64,000 nucleotides of DNA from Priestia abyssalis (GCF_002019595.1 NZ_KV917369.1:1822417-1886416), one strand, 5' to 3'. Shown: positions 7,651 to 16,672, counted from the stretch's first letter. Numbers and translations are program-made. The notes: generated by a model from the letters alone, not told the origin.

Positions 7651-9105
7651 ATGACAACAAACGTGTTAACTTTAACGGCGTATGAGTTCTATGTAAACGG
7701 GGAATGGAAAAAGAGCAAATCAGGAGAGACAATTGACATTCAATCACCGTACCTTAATGAAGTGATTGGACAAGTTCAAGCGATTACGAAAGAAGAAGTG
7801 GATGAGGCTATTTACTTTGCCCAACAAGCACAAAAAAGCTGGGCAGAGACTTCTCTGCAGGAACGGGCGAATTATTTACATAAATGGGCTGATGAATTAG
7901 TTAATATGCAAGATGAAATTGCAGAAATCATTATGAAAGAAGTTGGAAAAAGCTACAAAGATGCGAAAAATGAAGTTGTACGCTCAGCTGATTTCATTCG
8001 TTACACGATTGAAGAGGCATTGCATATGCATGGGGAAAGCATGAGGGGAGACAGCTTCCCGGGCGGATCACAAAATAAAATTGCCGTTATTCAGCGGGTT
8101 CCACTGGGTGTCGTATTAGCGATTCCTCCATTCAACTACCCTGTAAACTTAGCTGCAGCGAAAGTAGCACCTGCATTGATGGCTGGAAATTCTGTTATTT
8201 TCAAACCTGCTACGCAAGGTGCCTTAAGCGGTACAAAAATGATTGAAGCACTTCATAGGGCGGAGCTGCCAAAAGGTCTTGTGAACCTTGTGACAGGCCG
8301 GGGTTCTGTAATCGGAGATTATCTTGTGGAGCATAAAGGAATTAATATGATTTCCTTTACAGGCGGCACTACGACCGGTTTTCATTTGGCAAAAAAAGCG
8401 TCAATGGTTCCGCTTGTTCTTGAACTTGGCGGAAAAGACCCTGGGATCGTGAGAGAAGATGCTGATTTATATGAAGCGGCCAAACAAATCGTCAGCGGCG
8501 CATTTTCTTATTCAGGTCAGCGTTGCACAGCCATTAAACGTGTATTAGTCCATGAAAATGCAGCGGATCAGCTTGTTGAACTATTAAAAGAAGAAATCGA
8601 GAAGTTGTCTGTGGGCTCTCCGGAAAACGGCAGTACAGTTGTTCCGTTAATTGATGAGCAATCTGCTGATTTTGTTCAAATTTTAATTGCCGATGCAATT
8701 GGAAAAGGAGCTGCCGTTATAACTGGGAACAAGCGCGAGCGCAACTTAATTTACCCGACGCTTCTTGATTACGTGACAGAGGACATGCGTGTAGCATGGG
8801 AAGAACCATTTGGACCTGTATTGCCGATTATCCGTGTGTCATCTGATGAGGAAGCAATCCAGATTGCCAATGAATCTGAATTTGGTTTGCAGGCAAGCAT
8901 CTTTACAAAAGATATAAATAAAGCATTTACGATTGCAAACAAACTTGAGACAGGTTCTGTTCAAATAAACGGGCGCACAGAACGCGGTCCAGATCATTTC
9001 CCATTTATCGGCGTAAAGGGCTCTGGGATGGGAGCGCAAGGGATTCGAAAAAGCCTGGAGTCGATGACACGTGAAAAAGTGACAGTGTTAAATATTGTTC
9101 AATAA
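7651..9105 (+). CDS. gapN: NADP-dependent non-phosphorylating glyceraldehyde-3-phosphate dehydrogenase
   Basis: This 484-residue aldehyde dehydrogenase superfamily enzyme oxidises glyceraldehyde-3-phosphate to 3-phosphoglycerate with NADP, bypassing phosphoglycerate kinase and yielding NADPH. The GapN assignment rests on close resemblance to streptococcal GapN over the signature blocks: PFNYPVNLAAAKVAPALMAGN, LVTGRGSVIGDYLVEH, LELGGKDPGIV (catalytic Glu at about 257) and SGQRCTAIKRVLV (catalytic Cys at about 291). The start is ATG 7651 behind AAAGGGGG. The gene is monocistronic and is preceded by a cre site, a promoter and a CggR-type operator, which places it under glycolytic-flux control. 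Confidence 0.93.
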   Translation: MTTNVLTLTAYEFYVNGEWKKSKSGETIDIQSPYLNEVIGQVQAITKEEVDEAIYFAQQAQKSWAETSLQERANYLHKWADELVNMQDEIAEIIMKEVGKSYKDAKNEVVRSADFIRYTIEEALHMHGESMRGDSFPGGSQNKIAVIQRVPLGVVLAIPPFNYPVNLAAAKVAPALMAGNSVIFKPATQGALSGTKMIEALHRAELPKGLVNLVTGRGSVIGDYLVEHKGINMISFTGGTTTGFHLAKKASMVPLVLELGGKDPGIVREDADLYEAAKQIVSGAFSYSGQRCTAIKRVLVHENAADQLVELLKEEIEKLSVGSPENGSTVVPLIDEQSADFVQILIADAIGKGAAVITGNKRERNLIYPTLLDYVTEDMRVAWEEPFGPVLPIIRVSSDEEAIQIANESEFGLQASIFTKDINKAFTIANKLETGSVQINGRTERGPDHFPFIGVKGSGMGAQGIRKSLESMTREKVTVLNIVQ

Positions 9106-9107
9106 AG

Positions 9108-9146
9108 GGAACTTCCATCGGTGGGGGCATTTATCCCCCGCTGATG
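9108..9146 (+). repeat. hairpin homologous to the first stem of the folded element at 4019
   Basis: Right after gapN, AAAGGGAACTTCCATCGGTG leads into a 12-bp stem (9116-9127 with 9135-9146). The preceding bases and the stem match 4024-4068 closely (AATAAAGG.AACTT.CATC.GTGGG and CCCCCGCTGATG). No T tract follows. It may be a truncated copy of the same element or the gapN mRNA 3' structure. Confidence 0.65.
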
Positions 9147-9155
9147 CTTATTCAG

Positions 9156-9310
9156 TCTATATATTCTACTGAATAATTCGACACATCTTCATTCCATCGA
9201 AAGGTAGTCATAAGAGGGGTTCCAGACAACTTGAGTGTCCCTTCAAAAGTTGAGAAAATTGGGTATGGCCGTTCTTGAGTCATGTCGAATTTTCTAGCTT
9301 AATCTATATA
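9156..9310 (-). repeat. dispersed repeat family, copy c (full length, inverted)
   Basis: Read on the reverse strand this copy is colinear with copy d. It has AGAAAATTCGACATGA, then CAAGAACGGCCAT, a TTTGAAGGG segment, CTCAAGTTGTCTGGA, TATGACTACCTTTCGATGGA and GTGTCGAATTATTCAGTAGA. Both ends carry TATATAG, and the subterminal segments are inverted repeats of each other, as in miniature inverted-repeat elements. Confidence 0.85.
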
Positions 9311-9381
9311 ATTCCCTCGAAAATTATTCTGAAAATTATAAAAATATGATAGAATAGAAGTATCAAAGGGGGAATGAAGAG

Positions 9382-9609
9382 ATGATGAACAACGATAGAG
9401 TATTTTTAGAAGATTTAAAATCTCTTGTTGAAAATAGATTGCCGCTCAATGAGTATTTGATAGAACGGATGCAAGAAAAATTTGATAAGAGTCCATCCAT
9501 GATTGCTCGTCTTTACCATCTCTTTGATGAAAAACGTTCGATGCTGCCATTTATCGACGTTTTAGAAGAAGCGGTGTATGAATTAGCAGGTGAAGAAAAC
9601 ATGTCATGA
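9382..9609 (+). CDS. small acidic protein of unknown function
   Basis: A 75-residue protein starts at ATG 9382 behind AAAGGGGG, with a good -10 (TAGAAT) about 30 nt upstream of the ribosome site and a strong terminator overlapping its end. It has no signal peptide, Cys or membrane segment and appears all-helical with alternating charged residues (FLEDLKSLVENRLPLNEYL, AVYELAGEENMS). The transcription signals on both sides argue that it is a real gene. I do not recognise the family. Confidence 0.75.
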   Translation: MMNNDRVFLEDLKSLVENRLPLNEYLIERMQEKFDKSPSMIARLYHLFDEKRSMLPFIDVLEEAVYELAGEENMS

Positions 9610-9633
9610 AAACGGGGATATCCCCGTTTTTTT
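9609..9633 (+). terminator. intrinsic terminator of the small protein gene
   Basis: AAAACGGGGATATCCCCGTT is a self-complementary hairpin followed by seven T. Confidence 0.9.
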
Positions 9634-9924
9634 ATGTCTGAGGACAAATGTGATTTAATTACGGATTTGAATGCTGATTTATTTTTTAATCGGATTAAAA
9701 TCAAAGGGAAATTATGTAATAATTAGAGTGGAATATACATAAATGAAGTTCAATAGAAAAGTAGATTTTTTCTTTATCGTCAGTTTGATTATAAGGGAGA
9801 GGGAGAAGTAAAGTTGGCAAAAAACCGCTTGATGGGGCGTTTTTTAGGCTGAAATTCTTGACTTTGCAGGTAAAAAATACTGTAAGATGTTCATAATGAT
9901 TTATACATAGAAATGGGTTGAAAG

Positions 9925-10031
9925 AGGTTGACTTAATAGGCATAAAAAGCATAAGGACCCGTCGTAAGAATCCAGTAAAATCAAGGATTCTTACGACGGG
10001 TCCTTTCAAGTGAAAAATAGTTTTTTGCGGC
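9925..10031 (+). repeat. second dispersed repeat family, copy 1, with 21-bp hairpin
   Basis: A perfect 21-bp stem (9953-9973 with 9985-10005) closes on AGTAAAATCAA. The flanks GGTTGACTTAATAGGCATAA upstream and TTTCAAGTGAAAAATAGTTT downstream recur at 28356-28485. The stretch from 9634 to the leader peptide at 10191 holds nothing else I can support. Confidence 0.8.
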
Positions 10032-10190
10032 CTCCTTATGACTTATGGGACAATCATTTTGTTATAGTTCTTAACCGTCTTATTGCTGATTCTTTTAAAA
10101 CACTAAGAAAATCTTAAGAATTGCATAAAGTATTTGTTAAGATTTGATTGATATCATTCTCTTAGTAAGAATAACAAAGAGGTGATATAA

Positions 10191-10226
10191 ATGTTGAAAT
10201 GCACATTGAGGAGTGAATTTTCATGA
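10191..10226 (+). CDS. 11-residue leader peptide upstream of the response regulator
   Basis: A mini reading frame, MLKCTLRSEFS, starts at ATG 10191 behind a strong ribosome site (AAAGAGGTGAT). Its TGA stop overlaps the ATG of the response regulator (ATGA), and it spans the regulator's own ribosome site (GAGGAG). The arrangement suggests translational coupling. Its existence as a translated peptide is inferred only from these signals. Confidence 0.5.
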   Translation: MLKCTLRSEFS

Positions 10227-10909
10227 ACATATTGATTTGTGATGATGATAAGGCTATTGTCGATGCTATCGGAATTTATTTAGAAAATGAAGGTTATAGA
10301 ATATTGAAAGCTTTTCATGGAATAGAAGCCATAGAAGTAATCAGAGAGCATAATATCCATCTTATTATTATGGATATTATGATGCCTAAAATGGATGGGA
10401 TCAGGGCAACCATGAAGATTAGAGAAGAAAATAACATCCCATTGATCATGCTTTCTGCTAAAGCTGAGGATTCGGACAAAATAATCGGATTAAATTTAGG
10501 AGCGGATGATTATATTACGAAGCCGTTTAATCCCTTGGAGCTGATCGCTAGGGTAAAATCACAGCTGAGAAGATATACAACCTTAGGAGGTCTTGAAACT
10601 CGGAGCAATGTATATCAGACTGGGGGACTTATGATTGATGATGAAAGTAAAATGATCACTGTCGATGGGGAAGAGGTCCATCTTACACCGGTACAATATA
10701 AAATATTAAAGTTTCTGACTGTAAACGCTGGAAGGGTTTTCTCGATAGAGGAGATCTATGAGAAGGTATGGAATGAGACGGCTTTTAATCCTGAAAATAC
10801 TGTATCCGTTCATATAAGAAAAATCAGAGAGAAAATAGAAATAAATCCGAAAGAGCCAAAATATTTGAAGGTGGTATGGGGAGTTGGATATAAAGTTGAA
10901 AAAATATAG
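10223..10909 (+). CDS. OmpR/PhoB-type response regulator
   Basis: This 228-residue regulator starts at ATG 10223. Its receiver domain (about 1-115) has the acidic pair DD at 8-9, the phosphoacceptor Asp in IMDIMMPKMDG near residue 52 and the Lys in DYITKPFNP near 101. A winged-helix DNA-binding domain fills the C terminus (LTPVQYKILKFLTVNAGRVF, NTVSVHIRKIREKI, VWGVGYKVEK). It overlaps the kinase gene downstream, giving a two-gene operon. VanR-like regulators have this form, but no target genes adjoin. Confidence 0.9.
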   Translation: MNILICDDDKAIVDAIGIYLENEGYRILKAFHGIEAIEVIREHNIHLIIMDIMMPKMDGIRATMKIREENNIPLIMLSAKAEDSDKIIGLNLGADDYITKPFNPLELIARVKSQLRRYTTLGGLETRSNVYQTGGLMIDDESKMITVDGEEVHLTPVQYKILKFLTVNAGRVFSIEEIYEKVWNETAFNPENTVSVHIRKIREKIEINPKEPKYLKVVWGVGYKVEKI

Positions 10910-12968
10910 TCATTCAATCATAACGAAAATCGTTGTTTTTATGATTGCGATCAGCTGTTTTACGGGAGTCATTAACGCAGTTGTAGAGGTTGAAATCGTA
11001 AATGAAGGGGATTTTCATAGCGTATTTGAAGATCATTATCTTCAAAGCAGAGCCTATGTACAGGAAAGTGAAAATCTCATAAGCAATCTCACAAGACTAG
11101 TAGGGGAATATAAGAATGAAGAACATATTTCAAGCGGCGGAACCATTAGTGAGGATGAATGGAGAAACACAGAAGAAACCTTATTTTCAGATTATCAAAT
11201 CCAATCGAGAAGCTATAATCCTGCGTTAGGTGAAGCAAAAAATTATGAAACGTTTAAAAAAGAATATGCTGACGAAATCTCTCAGGAAAAGGATAAGATG
11301 ATTAAGGATGATTTAAGAGAGTTTCATGGGCTAGTGCAAAATCTAGAGGAGTATGAGGCACCGCTTTTTTATGCCAGTGATGGTAAAAACGTGTTTACAA
11401 ACACAACGATAACAGAAAAAAAGCAGTTTGAAACCTATCCCTCTTATATGATATTTGAGAATTATAAACAAGAGATTTTTCCAAAAGAAATAAAAGAAAA
11501 TGAATACTTACATTGGGTCACCCAATACCTGGATGGGCTGGATCCAGCAAACACGGTGATTTATGTTGCTTTTACGGAAGAGTTTTTAGACCAAAAAATA
11601 AAAGAATGGCAAGAAAACAAATCCATTGCTGCAAAAAACGTATATAATTTAGCAGGATTTTTGGCAGGGTTCACTCTTTCTTTTATCTATCTTGTAATCG
11701 TAATGGGAAGAAAATCATTTAAGGATCAAGAGCTACACTTACATGGAGTAGATAAATTATATAATGATGTCAATATAGCGATATGCCTATTCCTTATATC
11801 GCTTTGGATTATGCTAGTAGGTGATCTATTTGAAAATATCGACCAATTGATCATTCCTATTACCATTCCCATTACGATTGCCGGATTAGTCCTGGTACTG
11901 TCACTTATCAAGCATTTCAAAAACAAAACACTTTTCAAGCATACATTGATCTATCGTCTTATCTACAGGTTCGTTAAATTTGCAGGAGATGTATATAGGA
12001 GTGGAAGCGTTGGTGTAAAGACGATACTAATTGTCATCGGCTATCCGATAGTGGTTGCATTAACCTTTTTCATGTTTCCGGTAACGATTGGCATAGCAGC
12101 CTGGTTTGCTTATAAAAAGGTCAAGTCCTTCCATGCTCTACAGGAAGGGGTAGAGATCATAAAGGATGGAAACCTTCATCATCGGATTGATGTAGATGGA
12201 AAGGGAGAGTTTGAAAGACTTGCTTCCAATATAAACAGCATCACGGATGGTTTGAAAAAAGCAGTTGATAGTGAACTCAAAAGTGAGCGGTTAAAAACAG
12301 AGCTCATCACCAATGTATCGCATGATATAAGAACCCCTTTAACTTCCATTATTACCTATGTCGATCTATTGAAAAATGAAAGAGATCCATTAAAGACAGA
12401 AGAATATATTGAAGTTCTGGATCAAAAATCGAAAAGATTAAAAGTTTTAACAGATGATTTATTTGAAGCAGCAAAGGCTTCCAGCGGAAATATCCCCGTT
12501 GAATTTGAGAAAATTGATATCATATCCTTAATCACTCAGGGGCTGGGGGAAGTCAATGACAAAATCGAAGCGATGGATTTAGACTTTAAGATGAATTATC
12601 CAAAGGATAAGGTCTATGTTACAGGGGATGGAAAATTATTATGGAGATCCATAGAGAACCTGTTATCTAATATATTCAAATATGCTCTCGAAGGGTCAAG
12701 GGTATATATAGATATTGAGGATTTAGGAAACGAAATACTGATCACCTTCAAAAACATCTCAGCTAATGAATTAAACATCTCAGCAGACGAATTAATGGAA
12801 CGTTTTAAAAGAGGTGACGAATCCAGAACGACCCAAGGCAGCGGGTTAGGACTATCCATTGCGAAAAACCTTATTGAGATACAAAAGGGGAAATTTAACA
12901 TACTCGTTGATGGAGATTTATTTAAGGCTGTGATTTATCTGCCTAAACATCATTTAAGTAATGAGTGA
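10896..12968 (+). CDS. membrane sensor histidine kinase with large extracellular domain
   Basis: Starts are TTG 10896 (preferred) or TTG 10884, both inside the end of the response regulator gene. The ~690-residue protein has a membrane segment at about 8-28 and an extracellular region of about 210 residues rich in acidic and aromatic residues. Several further membrane segments follow (about 250-270, 290-330 and 385-410), then a HAMP-like stretch. The HisKA motif NVSHDIRTPLTSIITYVDLL contains the phosphorylated His near 474, and a HATPase domain ends with GSGLGLSIAKNLIEIQKG. The multiple internal segments after the sensor loop are more complex than in simple kinases. The signal is unknown. Confidence 0.88.
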   Translation: MKKYSHSIITKIVVFMIAISCFTGVINAVVEVEIVNEGDFHSVFEDHYLQSRAYVQESENLISNLTRLVGEYKNEEHISSGGTISEDEWRNTEETLFSDYQIQSRSYNPALGEAKNYETFKKEYADEISQEKDKMIKDDLREFHGLVQNLEEYEAPLFYASDGKNVFTNTTITEKKQFETYPSYMIFENYKQEIFPKEIKENEYLHWVTQYLDGLDPANTVIYVAFTEEFLDQKIKEWQENKSIAAKNVYNLAGFLAGFTLSFIYLVIVMGRKSFKDQELHLHGVDKLYNDVNIAICLFLISLWIMLVGDLFENIDQLIIPITIPITIAGLVLVLSLIKHFKNKTLFKHTLIYRLIYRFVKFAGDVYRSGSVGVKTILIVIGYPIVVALTFFMFPVTIGIAAWFAYKKVKSFHALQEGVEIIKDGNLHHRIDVDGKGEFERLASNINSITDGLKKAVDSELKSERLKTELITNVSHDIRTPLTSIITYVDLLKNERDPLKTEEYIEVLDQKSKRLKVLTDDLFEAAKASSGNIPVEFEKIDIISLITQGLGEVNDKIEAMDLDFKMNYPKDKVYVTGDGKLLWRSIENLLSNIFKYALEGSRVYIDIEDLGNEILITFKNISANELNISADELMERFKRGDESRTTQGSGLGLSIAKNLIEIQKGKFNILVDGDLFKAVIYLPKHHLSNE

Positions 12969-12990
12969 TCGAGAAAAGCAAGAGGATTGA

Positions 12991-13024
12991 AATAGGATAT
13001 CGAAGGGATATCCTATTCCTTTTT
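12991..13024. terminator. terminator between kinase and methyltransferase genes
   Basis: AATAGGATATC and GATATCCTATT form an 11-bp stem, followed by CCTTTTTTT on the forward strand. The converging methyltransferase gene ends at 13041. Confidence 0.85.
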
Positions 13025-13040
13025 TTACGTCCCTTGTTCA

Positions 13041-13727
13041 TTACATTTTTCTGCCAAACAACACGACAAAATTAAAGTATTTATAAAGGCAGTCAACATC
13101 CTGAAAGCCGCTTTCTTTTAACCACTGAATTTGGTCTACAAGCGGCGCCATTTGATCAAGGCTGGTCCGTTCGTAAGCTGCCTTGAGTTCCTCGCTCGTT
13201 AACCCGCTGTTTTCGATTTTTTGTCTCCAGTCATTTTTGTACACAGATTCAATAAAAGGAGTATGTCCAAGAACTTGATCGGCATTAATGAAGATGCCAC
13301 CTTGGTTGAGCAAAGAGAAAATTTTATGATATAAGTTTCTTTTTTCTTCGTCGGATAAATGGTGGATCGAAAGGGAAGAGATGATAATATCAAACGTTCT
13401 GTCAAATTCATGTTCGGTATAATCTGCAACGATATAATCCACCTTTGGATCATCTGCAAATCTTTTTTTGGCGATGTCCATCATTTTTTCGGAAAGATCA
13501 ATCAGAGTAATGGAGGCGTTCGGGTACTTTTCTCTGACAAAAGAAGAAAATAATCCTGTACCTGCCCCTATATCCAATACAGAAGGAGCGACGGTTTCTG
13601 TCTCCATAATGGAAACCGGTATCGAATAAAAATCATCAAAACAAGGGATTAACTTTTTTCGTTGCTGGTCATATTGAGCTGCATTTTTATTAAATGTTTC
13701 TTTTACTTCTTTTTTGGTTGTCGTCAT
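13041..13727 (-). CDS. class I SAM-dependent methyltransferase
   Basis: This 228-residue protein starts at ATG 13727 behind GGGGG. Motif I VLDIGAGTGLFSSF and the acidic post-I residue in ITLIDLSEKMMDIAKKRF bind S-adenosylmethionine; YIVADYTEHEF and IISSLSIHHLSDEEKRNLY complete the class I fold (Methyltransf_25-like). The substrate is unknown. It is divergent from a LysR-type regulator with a 23-bp palindrome between the two, so it is the probable target of that regulator. Confidence 0.85.
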   Translation of the reverse strand: MTTTKKEVKETFNKNAAQYDQQRKKLIPCFDDFYSIPVSIMETETVAPSVLDIGAGTGLFSSFVREKYPNASITLIDLSEKMMDIAKKRFADDPKVDYIVADYTEHEFDRTFDIIISSLSIHHLSDEEKRNLYHKIFSLLNQGGIFINADQVLGHTPFIESVYKNDWRQKIENSGLTSEELKAAYERTSLDQMAPLVDQIQWLKESGFQDVDCLYKYFNFVVLFGRKM

Positions 13728-13812
13728 TTTATATAGCCCCCTAAATATTGAGTACTGTAATATGAATTATAAGGCAGTTAGTATATAATGGAAATTAACA
13801 AAAAATGAGATG

Positions 13813-13835
13813 ATTAATAACCATTCGTTATTAAT
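13813..13835. promoter_or_regulatory. palindromic operator in the methyltransferase/LysR divergon
   Basis: ATTAATAAC-N5-GTTATTAAT is a perfect 9-bp inverted repeat of the T-N11-A type bound by LysR-family regulators. It lies 20 bp ahead of the LysR start codon. Confidence 0.65.
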
Positions 13836-13854
13836 GAAAAGGACTGTCATAAAA

Positions 13855-14727
13855 ATGGACATAAAGTGGCTAAAAACGTTTATTGCTGCAGCGAAGCATG
13901 AAAATTTTCACAGGGCATCCGAGGAGCTCTTTTTAACACAGCCTGCTGTGACAAAGCACATAAAAAGGCTGGAGCAGCATCTTAACGCTGCTTTGTTTGA
14001 ACGAACAGGCAAAAGCATAGCTCTTACTTCAGCCGGATATAAGTTTTTTCCATATGCTGCGGATATTTTACAAAAATATGAAAAGGGAATGGAAGAGTTC
14101 GAGGGATGGAAGCAGGGGTACCATCGCAAGCTGACCATTGCGGCTGCTCCGCAAATCGCAGCTTCCATGCTCCCGCCGTTTTTACGCCGTTTTATCGAGG
14201 AGTATCCAGACATTGAGGTCATCATCAATGTGGTCCGCTCCTTTGAAATAGGAGAAGAAATCAGCCTCGGTAAGGCAGATATTGGCTTGACGAAAATGAA
14301 GCCGCTCCAAACAAACATAGATTATGAGACTGTCCACGAAGACCCTGTTATACTAGTCGTACCATTTATCGAGAAAACAGAACAATCTCTCATCGAAGAA
14401 AAGGAAATCCTTCGGCAATACAGACTGTTAACGAATAACCACCCATCTTACTGGGAAACCCTTCTTTCTGAAATTAAAAGATGCTACCCAAGAATCCGCA
14501 CCATTCCTGTTACCCAAGTTGAAATTACAAAACGATTTATCGAGCAAGGACTAGGCGTTTCATATTTACCGGTATCCATGGTTCAAGAGGAGTTGAAAAA
14601 TAAAACCTTGATGGAGGTTAAGCCGGATAAAATCATTCCGCCTGTTTCCTTTACATATGTTGTGACGAAAACAGAAACATATGAAGTGAAGCAATTTAAA
14701 GCCTTCTTAGCGACAGTTTTTAATTAA
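13855..14727 (+). CDS. LysR-family transcriptional regulator
   Basis: The start is ATG 13855 (MDIKWLKTFIAAAKH) behind AAAAGGA; the longer frame from 13810 would translate the operator and is unlikely. This 290-residue protein has the typical LysR helix-turn-helix (residues 1-60: NFHRASEELFLTQPAVTKHI, LEQHLNAALFERTGK) and a periplasmic-binding-fold effector domain. It is probably autoregulated and controls the divergent methyltransferase gene through the palindrome at 13813-13835. The effector is not evident. Confidence 0.9.
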   Translation: MDIKWLKTFIAAAKHENFHRASEELFLTQPAVTKHIKRLEQHLNAALFERTGKSIALTSAGYKFFPYAADILQKYEKGMEEFEGWKQGYHRKLTIAAAPQIAASMLPPFLRRFIEEYPDIEVIINVVRSFEIGEEISLGKADIGLTKMKPLQTNIDYETVHEDPVILVVPFIEKTEQSLIEEKEILRQYRLLTNNHPSYWETLLSEIKRCYPRIRTIPVTQVEITKRFIEQGLGVSYLPVSMVQEELKNKTLMEVKPDKIIPPVSFTYVVTKTETYEVKQFKAFLATVFN

Positions 14728-14773
14728 GTGCATTGTCACCACTCGGATTATGTCGAATGCATCGACAGAAGGG

Positions 14774-14790
14774 GAGGGTGACAGGTATTT
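14774..14790 (+). repeat. GGTGACAGG short repeat, copy 1
   Basis: GGGTGACAGGTATTTTC is one of four intergenic copies of a GGTGACAGGCACT-like word (others at 18261, 33056 and 52520), all on the forward strand. Confidence 0.5.
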
Positions 14791-14844
14791 TCCTTTTTTT
14801 ATGGCGTAAAATCTTTTTATATGGTACTTTTTAAAAAAAATAAT

Positions 14845-14859
14845 TAAGAATGATTTTCA
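14845..14859. promoter_or_regulatory. Fur-like box ahead of the ABC exporter gene
   Basis: TAAGAATGATTTTCA matches the 7-1-7 Fur consensus TGATAATNATTATCA at 11 of 14 defined positions and ends 24 bp before the chosen start codon. In B. subtilis the related ABC gene ywjA belongs to the Fur regulon. Confidence 0.45.
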
Positions 14860-14883
14860 ATGAGAATGGGGTGTGCCATATCA

Positions 14884-16605
14884 ATGTTAAGACGATTTTT
14901 TAGCTACTACCGGCCTCATAAAAAGCTATTTTACATAGACTTTTTTTGTGCGCTGCTGGTTGGTCTCTTAGAGTTGGGCTTCCCTATTGCTGTCTCCTGG
15001 TTTATTGATGAATTGCTCCCGGAAGGTAATTGGGGTACAGTAACAGCAGTGAGTGCCGGGCTTTTAACACTGTATGTAATGAGTTCTGGAATGCAGTTTG
15101 TCGTGAACTATTGGGGGCATAAATTGGGGATTAATATTGAAACGGATATGCGGCGGGAACTGTTTAACCACGTTCAGCGCCAGTCTTTCCGTTTCTTCGA
15201 TGATACGAAAACAGGGCATATCATGAGCCGTATCACCAATGACTTGATGGACATTGGCGAGCTGGCTCATCATGGTCCGGAGGATTTTTTTATTGCCATC
15301 ATAACCTTTATCGGGGCTTTTTGGATCATGCTGACGATTAACGTGAAGCTTGCTCTTGTAGCCATCATTATCGTTCCGTTCCTTGTTTGGTTAATTTCGT
15401 ATTCAAACATTAAAATGAACCAGGCATGGGTACAAATGTACGGCAATATTGCCGATGTGAATGCGCGGGTGGAAGATAGTGTTTCAGGTGCGCGCGTTGT
15501 CCAATCTTTCACGAATGAGCAGTATGAAATAGACCGCTTTAATGAAAACAATCAGTTTTTCCGCAAGTCCAAGTTAAAAGCATATAAAGTGATGAGCTGG
15601 AATTTATCCGGAATCTATATGACGACCCGTATGATGACACTTGTCATTTTAGTGTACGGGGCGTGGCTGAGTTTTGCCGGCAGCCTGTCCTATGGAGAAT
15701 TGGTAGCTTTTATTTTATACGTTAACATCCTCTTTAAGCCCATCGATAAAATAAGTGCATTACTAGAGCTGTATCCGAAAGGCATGGCGGGCTTTAAACG
15801 TTTTACGGAGTTAATGGACCAGCATCCAGATATTGAAAATCAGCCGGATGCCATTGAAGTGCCTTTCTTAAAAGGCAATATAGATTTTGAGAATGTTAGT
15901 TTTGGATATGAAGACAGCCGGACCATTTTGCAGAATCTTTCATTTTCTATAGAAGCAGGTAAAACGGTAGCCTTTGTTGGTCCTTCCGGTGCTGGAAAGA
16001 CAACCATCTGCTCATTAATTCCGCGATTCTATGATGTGACAGAAGGGGCTATAAAAATTGATGGAATGGATGTCCGCGATATGACAAAAGAATCATTGCG
16101 TGCCCAGATTGGCATTGTGCAGCAAGATGTCTTTTTATTTACAGGAACGATAAGAGAAAATATCGCGTATGGAAAACTGCATGCGACTCAAGAGGAGATT
16201 GAAGAAGCAGCAAGAAAAGCACATTTAACGGAGCTTATTGACTCATTACCTAACGGCTATGACACAGAAATCGGAGAGAGGGGCCTAAAATTATCAGGGG
16301 GCCAGAAGCAGCGGCTGGCCATTGCCCGTATGTTCCTGAAAAATCCGCCTATCCTGATTTTAGATGAAGCCACTTCAGCATTGGATACGGAAACAGAGGC
16401 CATTATTCAGGAAACGCTAAATGATCTATCAAAAAACCGTACAACCCTTGTCATTGCACACCGGCTGGCCACGATTCGAAAAGCGGACCGTATCCTTGTC
16501 GTCACCGAGGAGGGGATTGCAGAAGACGGTACGCATTCAGAGCTTCTTGCACGAAAAGAAGGGGTTTTTGCTAAGCTGCATGCCCATCAAATGACTTTAA
16601 CATAA
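14884..16605 (+). CDS. ABC exporter, fused permease and ATPase (YwjA/YgaD/MsbA type)
   Basis: The start is ATG 14884 (MLRRFFSYYRPHKK) with GGGGTG upstream; ATG 14860 lies eight codons earlier without a site. The 573-residue half-transporter has six membrane segments in the first ~310 residues, then an ATPase domain with Walker A VGPSGAGKTTICS, the Q-loop, the signature LSGGQKQRLAIARM, Walker B PILILDEATSALD and the H-loop VIAHRLAT. It should act as a homodimeric exporter of lipid-like or drug substrates. Closest in memory are B. subtilis YgaD and YwjA; the Fur-like box favours YwjA. Confidence 0.88.
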   Translation: MLRRFFSYYRPHKKLFYIDFFCALLVGLLELGFPIAVSWFIDELLPEGNWGTVTAVSAGLLTLYVMSSGMQFVVNYWGHKLGINIETDMRRELFNHVQRQSFRFFDDTKTGHIMSRITNDLMDIGELAHHGPEDFFIAIITFIGAFWIMLTINVKLALVAIIIVPFLVWLISYSNIKMNQAWVQMYGNIADVNARVEDSVSGARVVQSFTNEQYEIDRFNENNQFFRKSKLKAYKVMSWNLSGIYMTTRMMTLVILVYGAWLSFAGSLSYGELVAFILYVNILFKPIDKISALLELYPKGMAGFKRFTELMDQHPDIENQPDAIEVPFLKGNIDFENVSFGYEDSRTILQNLSFSIEAGKTVAFVGPSGAGKTTICSLIPRFYDVTEGAIKIDGMDVRDMTKESLRAQIGIVQQDVFLFTGTIRENIAYGKLHATQEEIEEAARKAHLTELIDSLPNGYDTEIGERGLKLSGGQKQRLAIARMFLKNPPILILDEATSALDTETEAIIQETLNDLSKNRTTLVIAHRLATIRKADRILVVTEEGIAEDGTHSELLARKEGVFAKLHAHQMTLT

Positions 16606-16635
16606 CAATGGGGCCGAATGGTCTCCGGCAAAAGA

Positions 16636-16672
16636 AAGAGAGAATCGTAAAGTATTAGATTCTCTCTTTTTT
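16636..16672 (+). terminator. intrinsic terminator of the ABC exporter gene
   Basis: AAGAGAGAATC and GATTCTCTCTT form an 11-bp stem followed by a T run. Confidence 0.88.

Noticed and set aside
9701..10009. Reverse-strand frame of 102 codons before the two-component operon
   Set aside because: Most of it translates the 21-bp hairpin repeat, and it lacks protein-like features.
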